DNA from: Mikania micrantha
Taxonomy: Eukaryota; Streptophyta; Magnoliopsida; Asterales; Asteraceae
Assembly (NCBI GenBank): GCA_009363875.1
Contig: CM018689.1
Location: 53,135,741 to 53,199,740, forward strand
Direction of reading: 5' to 3'
Length of the DNA stretch: 64,000 bases
Below are positions 11,082 through 22,383 of the stretch, piece after piece (position 1 is the first letter of the stretch; each line of letters opens with the position of its first letter). The position numbers and the translations under genes are program-made. The notes under the pieces are model-generated. The model was not told where the DNA came from, ran no database searches, and saw nothing but the letters and a program-made list of their open reading frames with translations.

Positions 11082-13339
11082 CTTGACTACTAGGCGTATT
11101 TCACATCGGTTACACAATAATTGTATTTGTACTCCGTATCATTGATTATCAAATCTAATGATATCAACATTTTAATAAAATGAATTTTTTTTTTTTTTGC
11201 GAATGATTAAGGCTTTAGGTTTCATCATAAAAGGTTTATTTTAGATCTAAAACTGTTTCGAATTCTGAATAAGTAAAAGAGTAAATTATCGAGATGGTCA
11301 ATGTAATTTGTTATTATATTACTTTTGGTCCATAGGTTTCATAAATTACTCATACAGTCTTAAACTTTAAACATTTGTAACACATATAGTCATTATGTAA
11401 GGGTAATTTGGTCAAATATGTAAGGATAATTTAATGACTACTAGGTTAAACCCCATGTGTTACACGGTTAAATAAATAAATTTTAAAATTATTTATTTAA
11501 AATACCATATAACATATATCTAAAAGATATTTTATGAAAAATTAAAAATATGAATTATGATGTAATCATATTATTTAACAAATTAAATAAAAGTGGTATT
11601 ATTTGGTAGAAAAAAGCAATATAAATCAAAATCTAAAAAAAAGTAAATTACTATTTTGGCCCCTGTGGTTTGAGTCTTTTAACTATTTTGGCCCAAAATA
11701 GAATCTTCTATCAATTTTACCCATGTGGTTTAAACAACTAACTATTTTGGCCCCTAACCCTAACATTTCAGACGGAAATCGTTAATCCTCATCTCATATG
11801 CCTTTCACATGTGGGGCTTTTAAGTAATTTGATTCATAAATGACTATGGGCAATGTTAACAGGAGATTTAATCTCAAAAACCCTTTTAAGCATGGAAACG
11901 TTTCTTCTCCCCTACGATTGAAACTCAGTCGATCAAGGTCTTCATGTTTCTTCCTAGAATTGTTATCCCTTCAGCAAGATTATTATCCATGTTTTTCTTA
12001 CAATCGTGATATTTAGCAACATTATTCTCCCTTACCCTTACGTATAGAACAATATTCGATCTTGTTATGATGGCGCAAACACTTTGGTTTATTCGCAGAA
12101 AAGAAGAGTTTTTCGATCCTTACAAGATTTATGGTGAGTTCTTTTGCTAATAAAGATTTTATTTGTTGATTTTGGTTGGTTTTTTGTGTTTTCAAGCTTA
12201 CATCAGTATTTTATATTGATTATCATAGTGAATAGCCCAAATATTTTCTCCTTAAAAATCAACCATGGTGGAATGTTCTTGAAAAACCCTCTCAGTAATT
12301 ATGTTAATGCAAAGGTGGATTATGTGGACATGATTGATACAAATACATTTTCTTTGATTGAATTGAAAACTATGCTCTAGGAGATTGGTTATCCAAAGGA
12401 TGAGATTATATTTTATCACTTTTTGATTCCTGACATGGAACTGAATTTTGGTTTAAAGCCTATATGTAATGATCAAGATACCCTTTTGTTGTTGCAATAT
12501 GTGTCTAGGTTTAAGGTTATTCAAGTGTACACTGAACAAGGGTCACCAATAATGGGCATAGATATAAGGTCATTGGAATGGCATGATGAAACAATTACTG
12601 ATCATGAACAATTTGAAGATACTCAACATGAAGCTGAGTTTAACATGGTTGAATATGAGGATGGAAATGGAGGTGATAGTCTGGAAGATGATGATAGGAT
12701 GGAGGATGATGATAACAATGTTGAAGAAGTCGTTGTTAACATGGATAAATTCATATCTACTTTTGAGAATGACCTTGATTTTGATCAACATGAAGATAAC
12801 GAGGATGAGGATCAAATGGAATGTGATCTTAATGACTTTGATAGTGGTAGTGAAGATGAAGAGGGGAGTTTATTAAATCTGGCTATGAAAAAGTTCAGAA
12901 AGAGAAAAAAGAAGTCAAATAATATTGAGGAAGTACCTTTTTATGTGGGTCAAAGCTTCACCAACAAAGAAGATATTAAAAATCTTATGAAAAGCCATGA
13001 TGTGGATACTAGAAGACAACTCTGCATTGTTAGAAATGAAAAACTCAGATTTAGAGTTGTATGTTTAGGGATGAATCCCGTCTTTGTTTCTAGTGAAGTT
13101 AAAGTTAAAAGTGATATGAGAGGGAGTTCACTAGTAGGTGGTAGAGGTGGCCAAACCGGTTTTTTTTTTTCAAGAACCGGAACCGGTTCATGAGACCCAT
13201 CGGTTCCTCCAAATCGGTTCCACCCAAGACCCGAACCGGTTCCGTACCCGGTTCCACTCACAAAGAACCCTATTCGGTGTACCCGGTTAGGGTAGGGTCC
13301 CAAACCGGTTCCTGTTTTAGAACCGGTTCCACTTGTTTT

Positions 13340-13760
13340 TTTTTTCCTTAAACTATAAACTAATAATTTATAAACCCTAATAAAACATAAAACTAATAAT
13401 TAATAAACCCTAATAAAACCTTAAACTTATTAATAAACCTTAAACAAATCAAAGATAAAACCTTAAACAAATAAAACCTTAAACTATTATTTAATTTGAT
13501 TAGTTTAAGGTTTTATTAGGGTTTTATTAATTAATAGTGTTAGGTTTGATTAGTTTAAGGTTTAGGTTTGATTTGTTTAAGATTTAATTAGGGTTTATTA
13601 ATTAATTATTAGTTAAATGTTTGATAAGTTTAAGGTTTTATTAGGTTTGATTTGTTTAAGGTTTTATTAGGGTTTAATTAATTATTAGTTAAAGGTTTGA
13701 TTAGTTTTTTATTTGGTTTGATTTGGTTAAGGTTTTATTAGGGTTTTATTAATTTTTGTA
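13340..13760. repeat. Telomere-like AAACCCTAATAAAAC / inverse foldback in hAT
   Basis: From about 13345 to 13490 there are repeats of AAACCCTAATAAAACCTT type. From about 13495 to 13760 the complementary phrases AAGGTTTTATTAGGGTTT recur. The two halves could form a long imperfect stem inside the hAT, 3' of its transposase. It resembles plant telobox sequence (AAACCCTAA) but is not a telomere. Confidence 0.6.
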
Positions 13761-13878
13761 TTAAAAGTTATGAATTGGTTAATAATAACAAATGTTAAAA
13801 ACAAACACAAATTCATTAATTATTTTAAGTAGTTTAAAAACAAAAGAAAAGTTACAAACAACTAATAAAACATTAAAA

Positions 13879-15948
13879 TCAAATATTTGTGTCGTTTTGT
13901 TGCGAACGACTGAAGTTAGCTTCAAATGCGAGTGCTTCGTCGGATAGGCCGGGTGATAAGCCTTCTTCAACTTCTTCGTCATGTACTTTTACTTCAATGG
14001 ATGTTTCATCTTCGAGGGTTGTTTGATCTTGAATACGATCGATCGAGTCCAAATGATCCTTTAAACATATGCACATTTCTACCGACTCGGGAGTGAGTTT
14101 TGTTCTTCTTAATGACAAGACCCTGCCACTAAGAGAAAATGCAGATTCCGAAGCTACCGTGGAAGCTTTGACAGTTAGTAAATCACGGGCCATGGCGGCA
14201 AGAATCAGAAACTCGGATTCCTTTGCTTTCCACCAAGCCAAAATATCAAAATTGCGATATGACTCAGCCAACATATCAGATGAGTAATCCGTACCAGTAT
14301 ACCGGGCGAGTTCGCTTGAAGGGGGATTATCCCTTTGACGTTTAGCCGTGACGTTTCGAACCGTGTTCAATAGGTTAACCATCGGATCTCGTGCTCGATA
14401 AGCACTCGAACTTTATGAGGAACCAGGGGTGGGCATATGTATGTTGGAACCATATATAATCAAATAAAAGTCATACATAGAATTTAAATTATTAGTAAAA
14501 ACTGTTTTTGCTTCGGTTGAAAAGCTTGGGTATATCTCGTGTATGTCAAGAAGCATTCCACCCCCGTAACATTTAAAATTGGGTTTAAAGCGGCCGCGCA
14601 AGTAAAAACGGGTGGTAATTCAAGAAAATACTTTAGTAATTTATTTTGCATCGGTAATATCATGTTAGAAAACATTTCATTTCTATTTTCAAAATTTTTA
14701 AGTTTGTAACCATTAAAAATAACTCTGAAAGAACCAAAGAACTAGTCGGGTAATAAGTCCCTGATAGTTTAGTAGTTGATGATTTAAAAACTTCAAGAAA
14801 TTCAGATAATAATTGGATATCATCTCAAGAACTATCCAAAAGTGCGTCGACATAACCCCGGTCGACGAGACTTGCATGAAACATTTGCAAAGTATCTTTT
14901 TGTCATAAAACACTTTCAAGCATTAGGCAAGTGGAATTCCATCTATGAGGTACATCCCAATTTGCACCCAAAGCAACCCTCCCCGTATCTTTACAAAATT
15001 TCCTATATGCCATATGTCGTTTCCTACTCTTTTTAAAAATATCATGTAGCATTTGTCTACAAACGTTTATAAATGTTGTAACATCATCAGTGTCAATACC
15101 GTCTTGCACAATTAAATTTATTATATGTGCAACACATCTTGAGTGAAAAAATACACCATTACATAACGGCAAATATTTTAGTTTTAATTTATCAACCGTC
15201 GTCGTATTGTTTGAAGCGTTATCAAATGCCATTGAAAATATTTTTTTTCTAACTTAAATGACGCTATTACATAATCTAAAATTTGAAATAAAAGGTCACC
15301 GGTATGTGGATACGGAAAAAGTTCAAAAGCAATGGTGCGTTTCATCATTATCCATGATGACGGTTCTACCCAATGAGCGGTGACGCAAAGGTAGGATTCG
15401 GGTAGATTATGTGGAGCCGACCAAACATCACTAGTTAAGTTAACCCCCGTATTTAAATTTTCAAAATATGCAACTAGTTCTTGTTTGGCATTTTTCCACA
15501 TCTTTAAACAATAACGTCTAAGAGTTTGTCGACTTACGTGGGTGTAGCGTGGTTGAAGCGTCTCCCGAATCATGTTTGTTAATCGAGGGTTGTTGAAATG
15601 GCTAAACGGTAACGCCTCTTGAATCACGAACTTCGCCATTCGATCCCGAACCCGATCAAGGTCATAATTAAATATTCCACCTTGAACATCCATTTGCGTT
15701 TGTTGGGACTCAGGATCCTTTTTCAACGCCTTGCAAAACGGTTTGGTGATGTGTTTCTTCAAATTCGAATTCGATTCTTTCCCTAAATATATTCCACAAA
15801 ACTTGCAACGAGCTTTTATAGAATCATCACTAAGCTCGACCAAATCCCAATTGCACCATATCTCCGGGTTCCGATTGTGTTCAATAACATGGACAAATGA
15901 TGGTTCGGTGTTGAAACCTTAACCGACCGAAGAATGTGAAGCATCCAT
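13879..15948 (-). pseudogene. hAT transposase (BED finger, Ac-like), frameshifted
   Basis: Starts with ATG at 15948, then has a nonsense codon ten codons later (15919-15921). A BED zinc finger follows (CKFC ... SNLKKHI ... FCKAL, about 15720-15815). Next come the catalytic-region phrases TSDVWSAPH and, after a shift in an A-run near 15240, AFDNASNN and SRCVAHIINLIVQDG. Another frame break lies near 14900. The hAT dimerisation domain (STVASESAFSLSGRVL, about 14120-14170) is followed by an acidic tail and a stop at 13879. All regions of an about 690-residue transposase are recognisable in order, but at least three lesions make it non-functional. No intron is needed. Confidence 0.85.
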
Positions 15949-18900
15949 GATAACAAAGGGAAATTTATAAAGAGTATTAAGACTTTGAGAACAGGAAACG
16001 AGAAAACGAAAAACCAAAACGAGAGATGGAGCCTAAACAAGCGCGTATAAAGAGCGTTTTTTGCGTTTTTTCGCGTTCGGGATTGCGTTTTGAGTTGTGT
16101 GATCACTCCATACCACCCAATACCTATTTATACTAGTTTAGGGTGTTAAAAACGGCTAGATTCAAGCTCCAAACGGTCAAAAAACGGCTAGAAATGGATT
16201 TCCAACGTTCAGATTCGTTATAACGGCTATAACCGGTTCCAACCGGTTCCGGTTCGGGTCCGAGTACTAACCGGTCGAGTGGGAAAATCGTGGAACCGGG
16301 TCCTAACTTTCGGATACTACCGGGTACCAACCGGTTCTTGAGAATATCGGGTAGGAACCGGGTCGGTTCCTCCGGGTCAGGTCCTGGAACCGGTTTGGAT
16401 GGCCACCTCTAGTAGGTGGGACCACATCAAAAGATGCATCAACTTCTACAAAAACCAAAAAAGGAAGAAGACATTCACCAACTTATCATTTGGCACTTCA
16501 TATTTCAAGGCAAGGAGAGAATGATTCTTGGTTTGTCAAGACTTTTAATGGGGAGCACAATTGCTTACAAACTAGGGATGTCAAAGTGTACACAGTAAGT
16601 TTCATTGCTAAAGAGATAGAGCAATTAGTTGATACAAATCCAGGGATACCTTTGAAATCTCTACAAGAACTTATTCAAAAGAAACATCAAGTTGAAGTTG
16701 GATTCCAAAAAATTTTTAGGAGGCTATAAACAAACTACAAGGTGACTTCACTACACAGTATCATATTCTTAGGGAATATTGTGATGAACTTATTAGATCA
16801 AATCCTGGAACAACAGTTAAAATAGATGTAGAGAGGGATTGTAACCTTGCAAGTGCAGCACGACAATTTAAAAAAATATACATTTGTTATGATGCTTTGA
16901 AATCTGGGTTTAAAACGTTTGGGAGAGATATCTTGGGTTTAGATGGTTGCTTCATGGAAGATCCATATCCTGGACAGATTTTAACAGCAGTTGGTGTAGA
17001 TGCTAACAATGGAATATACCATGTAGCATTTGCAATAGTAGAATCAGAGTGTACAAGTTCTTGGACTTGGTTTCTAGAAAATCTTGGGGATGATCTTGGA
17101 GTGTTTATTAACTCTAATTTCACTTTCATAAGTGATAGACAAAAGGTATCATCCTAAAGAATATAACTATATATCGACATAGGTTTCATTGATTAATATG
17201 TCTTGATTATTTATTATTTGTAGGGACTAATACCTGCAATCAACAAGGTATTTCCTGCTGCCGAGCACAGATAATGCTTAAGACACATTCATGAAAACAT
17301 GAAATGTAAATGGATACGGATACTTTACAAAGATTTGTTGTGGAAATGTGCTATTGCGACCACAATCCCTCAATTCAACAAACACATGGAAACAATTAAG
17401 AACAAGGATGAAACATTATGTCATTGGTTGCAAAAAATCCCAGCTAAACATTGGGCAAGATCCCATTTCAGTGGTATGTGGCTTTAATCCTATGACATTG
17501 GGCCAGATCTCATTTCATTTTGTATATTTTCATTTTTTGTTCATGTTTAATGTTATACAGGTAGGCCAAAATGTGATGTTCTTCTAAACAATATATGTGA
17601 AGTCTTCAATAAACAGTTGTTTCATGCTAGAGATAAACCAATCATAACTTGTCTAGAGTTTATAAGAGAGTATATGATGAGAAGAATTGGTGTGGTAAAC
17701 AGAACTATTGCAAAATGTGATGGTCCTTTGACTCCGGCTGCCACAAAGACATTCAACCAAATCAAGAATGAGGCATCTCAAGATGTTGTTACCTTTAATG
17801 GTCAAGGAAAATATCAGGCTACTGGACCATGGCAAGATCAATGTGTAGTAAACATGGAAACAAGAACATGTTCATGTAGGAAGTGAGAACTAACGGGAAT
17901 GCCTTGCAAGCATGCAGTGGCTGTTAACTGGGATATGGTTAGACATGGTGTGCAAGTAGGTATTCCAGAATCATGGGTGGAATGAGGTGTATTGGTTAGA
18001 CACATGGAGAAAGGTTTACGAGAACAACATTGCGCCAATCAATGGCAAGGAGTTGTGAAATTTTTCACCTTGCCCAGCAACATTAATTCCACCCAAACAT
18101 CACACACAAATTGGCAGGCCCAAAAAAGCAAGGAGAAAGTCTGTTGAAGAGCTATCAACAAATATTAACAATGGTGGGAAGCTAACTAGGAAAAGAGGAT
18201 TAGTGACATGTGCAATCTGCAAGAAGAAAAGGCATAACAAGAAAGGATGCACAACAAAAAATGAATTATAAGCTATTAACAATCTTAGATGAATGGTTTG
18301 TGTCTTTTGACTAATTTATGGTTTTTTTCTAAGTATTAACGGTCTGTTTTTTTGTGATGTTTTTATCTAAATTATGGTCTTTTGACTAAGTTATGGTCTT
18401 TTGTATGAACAAATACTTTTATGGTTCAAGTTGTGGTCTTTTGTATGAACAAATACATTTCTAGTGTTGCTATTAAGTTTGTCATGATTTGATTATCACG
18501 GATTGAGTGTTATGTTCAACTTTATTGATTATAATTTGACTAAAATGGTTTAGTCAACAACAACAGCTTCATGGGCTTAGTCAACAGCAGCAACTTTATG
18601 GGCTCAGCTCATTTGACTAAAATTACTTCTACATTAATCTTAGTGTATTTGTCATCAGTTCATTTAATTTAGTTCGAGTGTTTTTGTACAGTCATAATTG
18701 CTCCTAATTTGACTATGTTTGTTTGACAAAATTACATAATTTGGTTAGCCAAAACAACTTCTAAAAAAGAAGAGGCAACAACTTAGAAGCAATAAACTGA
18801 TAGGCTAATTAAATAGTAGAAGTCAACTGCAAAATTGCATCCAATTTTACTACTTTGTTTAGTCAAAATAGCTCATAAGCTAAATTTTACGTACCAATTT

Positions 18901-19486
18901 GAATACTTTTGACTCCAAACAAAAGTCAACAATAATATATCATGCAGGCCCACCAAAACAGTACTTCATATTTGGTTGTAATTCACCAACATTACATGTT
19001 GCAGCCGGAAAAAAAAAGTGGCAAGTGATAACTATGAAATTTGACAAAGACCATTCTTATAAGATTATTGTCCTCACATGAAGTAAAGTACATTTTTGCC
19101 CCTCACAGCCTTCCATCATATATTGTTTCTGTTTGAAATGTTATGGTTAGGTGCCAAAATAATTAGTTGTTTAAACCACATGGGCAAAATTGATAAAAGA
19201 TTCTATTTTGGGCCAAAATAGTTAACACTCAAACCATAGGGGTCAAAACCGTAATTTACTCCTAAAAAAAGTTGTTTATAAGTAATTAATAAGAAAGAGA
19301 AGCGAAAAAACCAAATTTTAGATAGCCTAAAAAACTGACATATGACATATAAAACATTTATTTATTATATAGTATAGATATAGATATGCGTTATAAATAT
19401 TTAAAATTTGAGAACATATGAATAATTTATAAACCTAATGATCAAAAGTAAAATAGTAGCAAATTGTATAAACCATAATTTACTCA

Positions 19487-19956
19487 AAGAAAATTACATT
19501 TGGACGTTATAATACCTTCATACGTACAAGTTGATTATGCAAGGAGTGGTACTATCATACATGCTTAGCGTACAAGTTGTTTATGCAAGGAGTGGTTGAT
19601 TTGCTAAAATATATTTAAAAACGGGAGTCGAGGATAATGAAGACCGTGACACGTGCTCGCTCTTTACTCGATTTCTGAATCACCAACACGCTGACACGTG
19701 CTTTATACTTATTTCTCTCTCTCTCTCTCTTTTCTTTTTCCTTTTCTTTTTCTTTTTAAGAAATTAATCACTCCAAATAAATAATTGAGTAAATAGCCAT
19801 CAATGTTTAAAACGATTCAAAGACGTTAGCATTAAGTGCTCACGTGCTTCTCATGAGGCACTTTGGTGTCATTGATTGTTATTCCAAAAGTAACGTACTA
19901 ACTTTATTTAAACTTTTCTAAACACATGATTTAGTGATTTTTAAATTTAAAAAATT
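19487..19956. other. Intergenic with clustered CACGTG boxes
   Basis: A 28-bp phrase (GTACAAGTTG ... GCAAGGAGTGGT) is duplicated at about 19526 and 19571. GACACGTGCT occurs at about 19648 and 19693, and another CACGTG at about 19840. A CT-microsatellite lies at about 19715-19760. No gene begins nearby. Confidence 0.5.
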
Positions 19957-19962
19957 ATTATA

Positions 19963-20095
19963 TTTTTTTAACGGTATTTGATCTCAACGTGTGAAACACT
20001 GATTTTCAGGCAATGTCACCAATGTCTACTTCCATGACCTCCGTTAAGACTCTACCATCACCCCAGAATTGAAGAACTTTTAGTCCAATAATATT
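19963..20095 (-). mobile_element. 5'-truncated SINE (copy of 28878-29109)
   Basis: On the minus strand it matches the 3' half of the SINE at 28878-29109: the phrases GACGGAGGTCATGG, CCTGAAAATCAG and CACACGTTGAGATCAAAT in the same order, then an A-run (T-run at 19963-19969 on the plus strand). The promoter half is missing. Confidence 0.65.
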
Positions 20096-20458
20096 TAAGT
20101 GTTGATTAAGGATATCTAACTATACCAAAATGATATATAAGAGATAGGTATCTTAAAACTTATAATAACTTAAATATATTTAGTATTTAATTAGATTGGT
20201 GTGTAAGTGGTCGTAAATAAAACATATGCAGAATTAAAGTCGGTTATGTAGACCATTTTTTTTAATATAATTATTATTTTAATCATTATAATTTGCTTTA
20301 ATGTGATTTGTTTTTCTTTCCTAACTTTTTAAAATTTTGAATATGTCATAGCATTTATGATATTTTTATTTAGGTTTCGATATAAGTTCAATTTAAAAAT
20401 AATCAGGTCAAAGATAATATATTTTTAATCATTTTATTTTCAAAGTGGTTTATTTTTC

Positions 20459-20640
20459 CGTTTTTCTGAACGGCAATTTGGATCACTGACGAGGCATAGA
20501 CCCACTTGATCATATCCACACCTAATAGGAAGAAACTCACTATAGGTGAAAGAAAATCCCTAGCCCAGCATAAAACCTATATTTTGTCCATTCCAGACCT
20601 TCAACCCGTGACCTCCCCATCTTCCTTAATCCTATTTTCA
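20459..20640 (-). mobile_element. SINE/LINE-type retroposon fragment
   Basis: Minus-strand sequence with a B-box-like GGGTTGAAGGTC near its start ends TTGCCGTTCA and an A-rich run. This is the same 3' tail style as the retroposons at 8711, 28384, 52147 and 54438. No clean target duplication was found. Confidence 0.4.
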
Positions 20641-22383
20641 CAATAAACGTGTGAATGTATAGTTTTGGCTTTTTTTTTTTAATTTATAATTCAATATAAA
20701 TCAAGGTTGCAAAAGTCGTTAGGCACTCCCAGGTCGAAATAGCTCATTGGAGCGAGTAATCGGATAGTACCTGGCCCTAGGCGGGAGCACTCAAGTAATA
20801 CTCAGGAACTACTCGGTCTCGAAACAACTTCTTGAAGCGATTACTTTGCGAGTACTCGGCCTTAAAAGTAGACTTTTGCAGATCAAGTTGCAATGCTCAG
20901 GAGGTGAATTGTGTTGCCCATGTCCATAACGTTGTGAGAGTACTATGATTCATCAACTCACTTATTTTAGTGGGAGCTAACTTATAATAGAATTTTTGGC
21001 AATTGATCAATCAAAGTCGTGCTAAAGCTTTCGTAAAGGATTAAGACTATTCTCCTTGATAAAGCATACTCAAGGAGATGAAAGGTTAATCTTGATAATT
21101 TTTAGTTTTGGTACAAAGAGTTGATAGGTCTCATTGTTTCTTTATTAATTACAAATATTAGATCATTAATCAACAGTTATGGTTAAATCAAGTTGTTGGA
21201 TAATATTTTAGTAATAACTACTTTTGTTAACTTTTTATCAAGTTCCCCGCCTTCTTTAAACGTTTATAACTTTTATATACGACATTATTTTTTGAAAAAG
21301 TATACAATAAAAAACAAGCAATTTTTTATCTTCAAAATCAATATATTGTTGCTATAGAAAGTTTTTTGTTTTTTAAAGTTTAATGTGTTTTGTACAGATA
21401 ATTGTGTCTGTATACATCTCATTGTGCTGTGTGTACATGTCATTATGTTTTTGTGTTTCATGCTTAATATTGTGTTTTTTGGAATAATTAGAAGACAATG
21501 ATATTACAAAATACATAATGTTAAGCAATTATGACACAATGACGAGTATAAATACATAATGATTTTTAAAAAAGACAAAATTATCTGTAAAAAGGAAACA
21601 ATTTTCTGTAAGAAAAACACAAAAAAGATAATTATACACAAAAGTTTATAAAAGATACAATGATGATAATAAGACACAATAAACTGAAAAATTTTTAATT
21701 TTTATAACAACATTATACTTATTTTAAATATAAAAAATTTTTGTTTTATGATAATTTAAAAAACAAATATATATCGTATGAAAAAATTATGAACGTTTGA
21801 AAAATATGGGTTAAAGTGAGTATCACTAAATTACTCTTCAAAAAGTTTTCACGATAAAATTTTGAATTTTCTCTCTAAATATGATCTAATGGTAAATAAT
21901 TTTTCTTAAAATTTTAAAATAATGATGCTATTTAGTTGAACCTAACATTATGTTATAAATAACATTTTTATGAAGATTTATAGATAACATTTTTTTATAA
22001 ATAACATTAATTGTTGATAAAATAATAAATTACTTAAGAATAATAAATTACAAATAATAAAAATTTAAGAATTGTAAAATTATATTTTAAGATATTATAT
22101 AATTTAATTTTTTATGATTTATTAATTTTTAATAATTTTTATAATAAGAAAACTTATATATTTGATATTTAATTTTATAATTTATTAATATTTAATTTAA
22201 TGTAAAATAAAATTAGTATTTAATAAGAGAGATAAACGAGAATTTTTTTTGAAGTTTATAAGAAGATGTCATCTGTCAAATCTAGCTATTTTTTTTAATT
22301 AGAATAAAGATTACTAGTTTTAATAGAACATTTTATCTTTCATGTGTGAGTTTGAGTTGTGATACTCAGTTATTTCTATCAAT
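20641..22383. other. AT-rich intergenic DNA; possible decayed LTR
   Basis: At 20702-20890 there is a CCTAGGCG/ACTCGG-rich block whose left end GGTTGCAAAAGTCG resembles the hAT MITE at 7695. The rest is very AT-rich. The last about 100 bp ends TTTCTATCA just before a primer-binding-like site at 22384, so part may be a copia LTR. No gene. Confidence 0.4.

Larger units (their letters stand above)
13142..16411 (-). mobile_element. hAT element inserted in the MULE transposase, TSD GTAGGTGG
   Basis: The termini are TAGAGGTGGCC on both ends (inverted), with perfect 8-bp flanks GTAGGTGG at 13134-13141 and 16412-16419. It is 3270 bp. Both subterminal regions (about 13155-13335 and 16215-16400) are crowded with AACCGGTT-type motifs, as expected for transposase-binding sites. 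It encodes a frameshifted minus-strand transposase. Deleting the element and one TSD rejoins the MULE reading frame exactly, so insertion is younger than the MULE. Confidence 0.92.
12068..18271 (+). pseudogene. MULE transposase (MuDR family), disrupted
   Basis: Domains appear in family order. There is an N-terminal PB1-like region (LKINHGG ... KVDYVDMID, about 12255-12540) and an acidic linker. The MuDR DNA-binding region (FYVGQSFTNKEDIKNLM, about 12940-13075) follows and is cut by the hAT at 13134-13141 and resumes at 16420. The DDE transposase core has LDGCF (about 16938), SDRQKG across an intron (17142/17224) and HR-stop-CLRH (about 17265). The SWIM zinc finger is CSCRK-stop-ELTGMPCKHA (about 17868-17920), and a C-terminal basic zinc-knuckle-like tail ends at 18271. 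Introns are inferred after 12132 and at about 17143-17223. Nonsense codons occur at 12378, 17271 and 17883, among others, so it is dead independently of the hAT insertion. Length and order match plant MULE transposases. Confidence 0.85.
11642..19261 (+). mobile_element. MULE (Mutator-like) element, 9-bp TSD, split by hAT
   Basis: The ends read AGTAAATTAC and, on the complement, GAGTAAATTAC, continuing for more than 120 bp of inverted repeat (shared phrases include AACTATTTTGGCCCAAAATA and CATGTGGTTTAAACAACTAA). The flanks are a 9-bp direct repeat CTAAAAAAA (11633-11641 and 19262-19270). The total is 7.6 kb, of which 3.27 kb plus 8 bp of duplication is the hAT insertion. It encodes a decayed transposase (12068-18271). 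Short MITEs with the same ends lie at 50753-51065 and 60505-60781. Confidence 0.85.
11441..19378 (-). mobile_element. Small Helitron, itself split by a MULE
   Basis: On the minus strand the element starts TCTATACTATATAATAAA at 19378, a classic Helitron 5' end. It ends with a hairpin of complementary AACCGTGT/ACATGGGGTT type and CTAG at 11441-11444. The host bases are A before and T after, so insertion was between A and T with no duplication, as Helitrons do. Without the MULE it is only about 310 bp, so it is non-autonomous. No Rep/helicase sequence is present. Confidence 0.75.
11277..19486. mobile_element. Inverted-repeat MITE split by a Helitron (outermost level of nest)
   Basis: The left arm (11277-11440) and right arm (19379-19486) are about 110-bp imperfect inverted repeats. 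Both begin GAGTAAATTAT from the outside and run through matching phrases (TTACTTTTGGTC versus TTACTTTTGATC; AGGTTTCATAAATTACTCAT versus AGGTTTATAAATTATTCAT). Joined, they make an element of about 270 bp, related to the copy at 51076-51490. Everything between 11441 and 19378 was inserted later. Family assignment (MULE-like ends) is inferred. Confidence 0.7.

Noticed and set aside
12570..12876. Antisense and alternative-frame open frames over the acidic linker of the MULE transposase
   Set aside because: Shadows of the coding strand; Asp/Glu-rich codons give Ile/Met-rich frames in other registers.
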